Source of the DNA: an uncultured Eubacteriales bacterium
GTDB taxonomy: Bacteria; Bacillota; Clostridia; Oscillospirales; Acutalibacteraceae
NCBI GenBank assembly: GCA_900316345.1
Contig: ONCR01000008.1
Coordinates: 1-38,204 of the forward strand
Reading direction: 5' to 3'
DNA: 38,204 bases
Part shown: positions 35,901 to 38,204 of the stretch, one piece after another
Numbering within the stretch: position 1 is the first letter of the stretch
Layout of the letters: each line of letters starts with the position of its first letter
Notes under the pieces: generated by a model
What the model was told of the DNA's origin: nothing
Database searches by the model: none
What the model saw: only the letters and a program-made list of their open reading frames with translations
Program-made: the position numbers and the translations under genes

Positions 35901-37091
35901 ATGGAAAAGAAACTTAAAATAGCGCTTGGCAACGACGCATTTCTTCCGACCATCGACGGGGTTAATACCGTAATAAAATATTATGCCGAATATATAAATA
36001 AAGAGCTTGGCGAGGCCGTTGTTGTTACGCCCGAAAATCCGAATAAAAAGGACTATATGTTCCCGTTTGAGATTTACAGATATAAAAGCCTTTTCACCTT
36101 CGGCGAGGGCTATCCCGTAGGCTGGCCGTTTAAACAGAAATTTGCCGACGATATTATAAATATGAATTTTGATATTCTTCATTCCCACTGTCCCGTTGCA
36201 ACAAGCTATTTTTTCAGAAGAATCAACCGAATTAAAAGAATACCTACAATTCTTACTTACCATACAAAGTTTGAGTATGATATTGACGCAAGGGTAAAAT
36301 CGCTTGCAATAAGGCAAAAGGCTTATACAATGATAGGCAAGGATATAAAATGCGCCGACGAGGTTTGGGTTACAAGCCGCGGAACAGCCGATTCCCTTAA
36401 GATTATGGGTTACGAGGGCGATTTTGTTGTAATGCCCAACGGCTGTGATTTGCCGAAGGTAACGGTAAGCGAAAGCGATAAGGAAATAATAAGAAGAAAG
36501 CACAATATTCCCAAAGGAATACCGATTTTCATTTTTGTCGGAAGGCTTATGTGGTATAAAAATATTCGCCTTATTCTTGAAACGGTAAGAATTCTTAAGG
36601 ACAAGGGCAGGGATTTCAGAATGCTCTTTCTCGGTATCGGCCCCGACGAAAAGGCAATCAAAAAATACTGCAACGTTATCAACGTTGAGGACAAGGTTAT
36701 TATGACGGGAATGATTGATAACCGCCACGAGCTTCAGCTTTATTACTCCGCCGCGGATTTGCTTATCTTCCCTTCGCTGTTTGATACAAACGGCCTTGTA
36801 GTGCGCGAAGCGGCGGCTTCGGCAACGCCGTCCGTGCTTGTTAAGGATTCTTGCGCGGCTGAAGGAATAGTTGACGGAGAGACAGGCTTTATCTGCCTTG
36901 AAAGCGCTACGGATTATGCAGAGAAGATTGACAGTATAATTGACAACAAGGAGCTTATCGCAAGAGTAGGCGAAAGCGCACAGAACAACATTTACATATC
37001 GTGGGAGGACAGCATTAAAGCCGCTTACGAGAGATATCAGATAGTTATTGATAAATTCAATTCAACCCCTCACGGTCCGTATAAATGGTAA
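35901..37091 (+). CDS. GT4-family glycosyltransferase (possible diacylglycerol glucosyltransferase)
   Basis: 396 residues, GT-B fold. The N-terminal acceptor domain has GNDAFLPTIDGVNTVIKYYAEYINK and ILHSHCPVATSYFFRR; the C-terminal donor domain has FVGRLMWYKNIRLILE, a glycine-rich VIMTGMIDNRHELQLYYSAADLLIFPS and a modified E-x7-E motif DTNGLVVREAAASATPSVL, where the first Glu is replaced. The layout resembles enzymes that glucosylate diacylglycerol in Firmicutes, but the acceptor cannot be fixed from sequence. It has no signal peptide and should act at the inner face of the membrane. It is transcribed alone, divergently from hprK. Confidence 0.9.
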   Translation: MEKKLKIALGNDAFLPTIDGVNTVIKYYAEYINKELGEAVVVTPENPNKKDYMFPFEIYRYKSLFTFGEGYPVGWPFKQKFADDIINMNFDILHSHCPVATSYFFRRINRIKRIPTILTYHTKFEYDIDARVKSLAIRQKAYTMIGKDIKCADEVWVTSRGTADSLKIMGYEGDFVVMPNGCDLPKVTVSESDKEIIRRKHNIPKGIPIFIFVGRLMWYKNIRLILETVRILKDKGRDFRMLFLGIGPDEKAIKKYCNVINVEDKVIMTGMIDNRHELQLYYSAADLLIFPSLFDTNGLVVREAAASATPSVLVKDSCAAEGIVDGETGFICLESATDYAEKIDSIIDNKELIARVGESAQNNIYISWEDSIKAAYERYQIVIDKFNSTPHGPYKW

Positions 37092-37484
37092 ATAAAGCAT
37101 TAACTTTGGGAGACCTTCCGAAAGGCGAGGTGCGATAACGAAGGTTAGTCCTAAAATCGCATCTTTTCCGCCATAACTACATTAAAATGTCCATTAGGGC
37201 GTCAGCCCAAATGGACATTGCCCTTGTCAGTTGATTGAGCGAAGCGAGATACCATCAACAAAGCGCATTTACGCGCTTTGTTGCCAAAACAAACGTTGTT
37301 TTTATAATGGTTTATCAGAAACGACAATGTACGATTGGCGAGGTTTCAAAGGGGCGCCGAGTCGTCGCCCCCTACGGTTCCGTTCCGGTATGCCCATCAG
37401 CTCGTCAACTTCTGATTTGCAGATACAGCAAGGAAGCCGGCAGAGTTTAAAAAACTTTGCCGGCTTCCTTATGACGAGCCTCCG
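37092..37484 (+). repeat. Palindrome-rich non-coding stretch (candidate repeat element or structured RNA)
   Basis: No believable gene lies in these 393 bases. Instead there are at least five stems: GGTGCGAT with ATCGCATC (37129-37136/37156-37163), AATGTCCATTAGGGC with GCCCAAATGGACATT (37186-37200/37205-37219, one mismatch), CAACAAAGCGC with GCGCTTTGTTG (37256-37266/37273-37283), GGGGCG with CGCCCC (37351-37356/37366-37371), and a 19-bp stem at 37430-37470. GCTCGTCA (37400-37407) and TGACGAGC (37472-37479) flank the last stem as a further inverted pair. Short open frames here are read through these stems and have no family features. Confidence 0.5.
37430..37470. terminator. Long 19-bp hairpin between convergent genes (possible terminator)
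   Basis: AAGGAAGCCGGCAGAGTTT (37430-37448) pairs fully with 37452-37470 (one G-U pair) around AAA. It lies between the convergent glycosyltransferase and radical SAM genes, 14 nt after the latter. Neither side has a proper T tract (CTTATGACG, CTTGCTG), so termination is uncertain. Confidence 0.4.
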
Positions 37485-38204
37485 TCAGGCGAGCGCTTTG
37501 TTTATTGTATTAAGTACTTTCTTTTTATCCGCCGACCAGAGGGGCGCGATTAAATCGCGCTTTGCCCCGTCGCCCGTAAGGCGGTGAACGACAACGTTTT
37601 CGGGGATTATTTCAACGCATTTTCGTATAATTTCCGTATACTCTTCAAGGGTAAGGGTTTTGATTTTCCCCTGTTTATACTCCTCGGCAAGGTCGGTTCC
37701 GTCAAGTATATGAAGAAGCTGAAGCTTTATTCCGTCTGTTACCTTACAGACGTATTTCACGCTTTCAAGCATATCCTCCGCCGTTTCGCCGGGTAAACCT
37801 ATAATCAAATGAGTTACAACATTTACGTTGATTTTGTGAAGCCTTTCAACCGCCTCGTCATATGTTTCAAGCGAGTATCCCCTGCGAATATATTCCGCGG
37901 TGTTTTCATGAATTGACTGAAGCCCGAGTTCAACAAAAACGGGCTTGATTTTATTGATTTCATCAAGAAGAAGCAACACCTCTTCACCGAGACAGTCAGG
38001 ACGGGTTGCAATTGAAAGCGCAACAATATCGGGATGATTTAATGCTTCGTAATACTTGCTTTTTAACTCCTCAACGGGCGCATAGGTATTGGTAAACGCC
38101 TGAAAATAGGCGATATATTTACCGTCCTTTACCTTTTTTGAAACAAGGGCTTTTGCGTTTTCAAGCTGTTCGGTTATCGAAAGGCTTCGGCTCTGCGCGA
38201 AATC
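37485..38204 (-). CDS. TIGR01212/YhcC-family radical SAM protein; partial (N-terminus outside window)
   Basis: 240 codons run open to the right edge. The visible part begins DFAQSRSLSITEQLENAKAL, which in this family follows directly on the CxxxCxxC iron-sulfur motif, so that motif should be just beyond 38204. Further family blocks: YFQAFTNTYAP, ALSIATRPDCL, VFVELGLQSIHENT, THLIIGLPGE and QLLHILDGTDLAEEY, with VVHRLTGDG near the end. The family is related to Elp3-like and coproporphyrinogen oxidase-like radical SAM enzymes; its substrate is not established to my knowledge. A start at the internal GTG 37979 would be an artefact. Confidence 0.9.
   Translation of the reverse strand, partial: DFAQSRSLSITEQLENAKALVSKKVKDGKYIAYFQAFTNTYAPVEELKSKYYEALNHPDIVALSIATRPDCLGEEVLLLLDEINKIKPVFVELGLQSIHENTAEYIRRGYSLETYDEAVERLHKINVNVVTHLIIGLPGETAEDMLESVKYVCKVTDGIKLQLLHILDGTDLAEEYKQGKIKTLTLEEYTEIIRKCVEIIPENVVVHRLTGDGAKRDLIAPLWSADKKKVLNTINKALA

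Noticed and set aside
35886..36728. Long 280-codon frame antisense to the glycosyltransferase
   Set aside because: Shadow of a clear GT4 gene with good promoter and ribosome binding site; its translation has no family motifs.
37231..37587. Open frame through the palindromic region into the radical SAM gene
   Set aside because: No ribosome binding site or family features, and it is antisense to the radical SAM gene at its end.
1..38204. tRNA, rRNA or CRISPR features
   Set aside because: No cloverleaf, rRNA segment or regular spacer-repeat array was seen on either strand by eye; a covariance-model scan was not possible.

Overview
The window looks like a chromosome segment of a spore-forming Firmicute of class Clostridia, probably an Oscillospiraceae/Ruminococcaceae-type gut anaerobe. 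The basis is the S10-spc-alpha ribosomal cluster running through secY, adk, map, infA and rpmJ to rpsD, rpoA and rplQ; the sporulation genes spoIVB and a sigK fragment; Gram-positive regulators (HprK/P, WhiA, RapZ/YvcJ); and strong AGGAGG-type ribosome binding sites. Nearly everything from 3982 to 35759 is on the minus strand. I saw no tRNA, rRNA or CRISPR array.

Layout. (1) 1-1670: a minus-strand two-component system, a LytS/YehU-type membrane histidine kinase followed by a response regulator that runs off the left edge. (2) 1883-3950, plus strand: a large serine recombinase abutting the 3' half of sigK (SpoIIIC-like). This has the arrangement of one edge of a skin-type sigK-intervening element. 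The recombinase stop codon lies inside the AATGA that codes for part of the IENEIL stretch of SigK. (3) 3982-8182: purine genes purE-purM-purN-purO(IMP cyclohydrolase)-purD. (4) 8292-23665: about thirty ribosomal and associated genes behind a perfect-consensus promoter and a roughly 315-nt leader, with an internal 180-bp gap between rpsQ and rplN where spc operons often have their own promoter. (5) 24169-26390: spoIVB and pfkA, each apparently its own unit. (6) 26468-35759: hprK-ROK glucokinase-murB-rapZ-whiA-secreted nuclease-dnaE, tightly packed behind one good promoter. (7) 35901-37091: a divergent GT4 glycosyltransferase. (8) 37092-37484: palindrome-rich non-coding DNA. (9) 37485-38204: a YhcC/TIGR01212-type radical SAM gene cut by the right edge.

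How the genes fit together. The most notable locus is the split sigK. If the 5' half lies to the left of the window, the recombinase would excise the intervening DNA in the mother cell and restore the late sporulation sigma factor. SpoIVB, which in Bacillus triggers pro-sigma-K processing, is encoded 20 kb away. The two-component system faces the recombinase across a 212-bp region that holds three TGACCACA direct repeats, so it may be element cargo or an excision regulator; this is inference. The rest is core metabolism, translation, carbon control and envelope synthesis. Its unusual points are a PurO-type cyclohydrolase where purH usually sits, and a secreted nuclease gene translationally wedged between whiA and dnaE.
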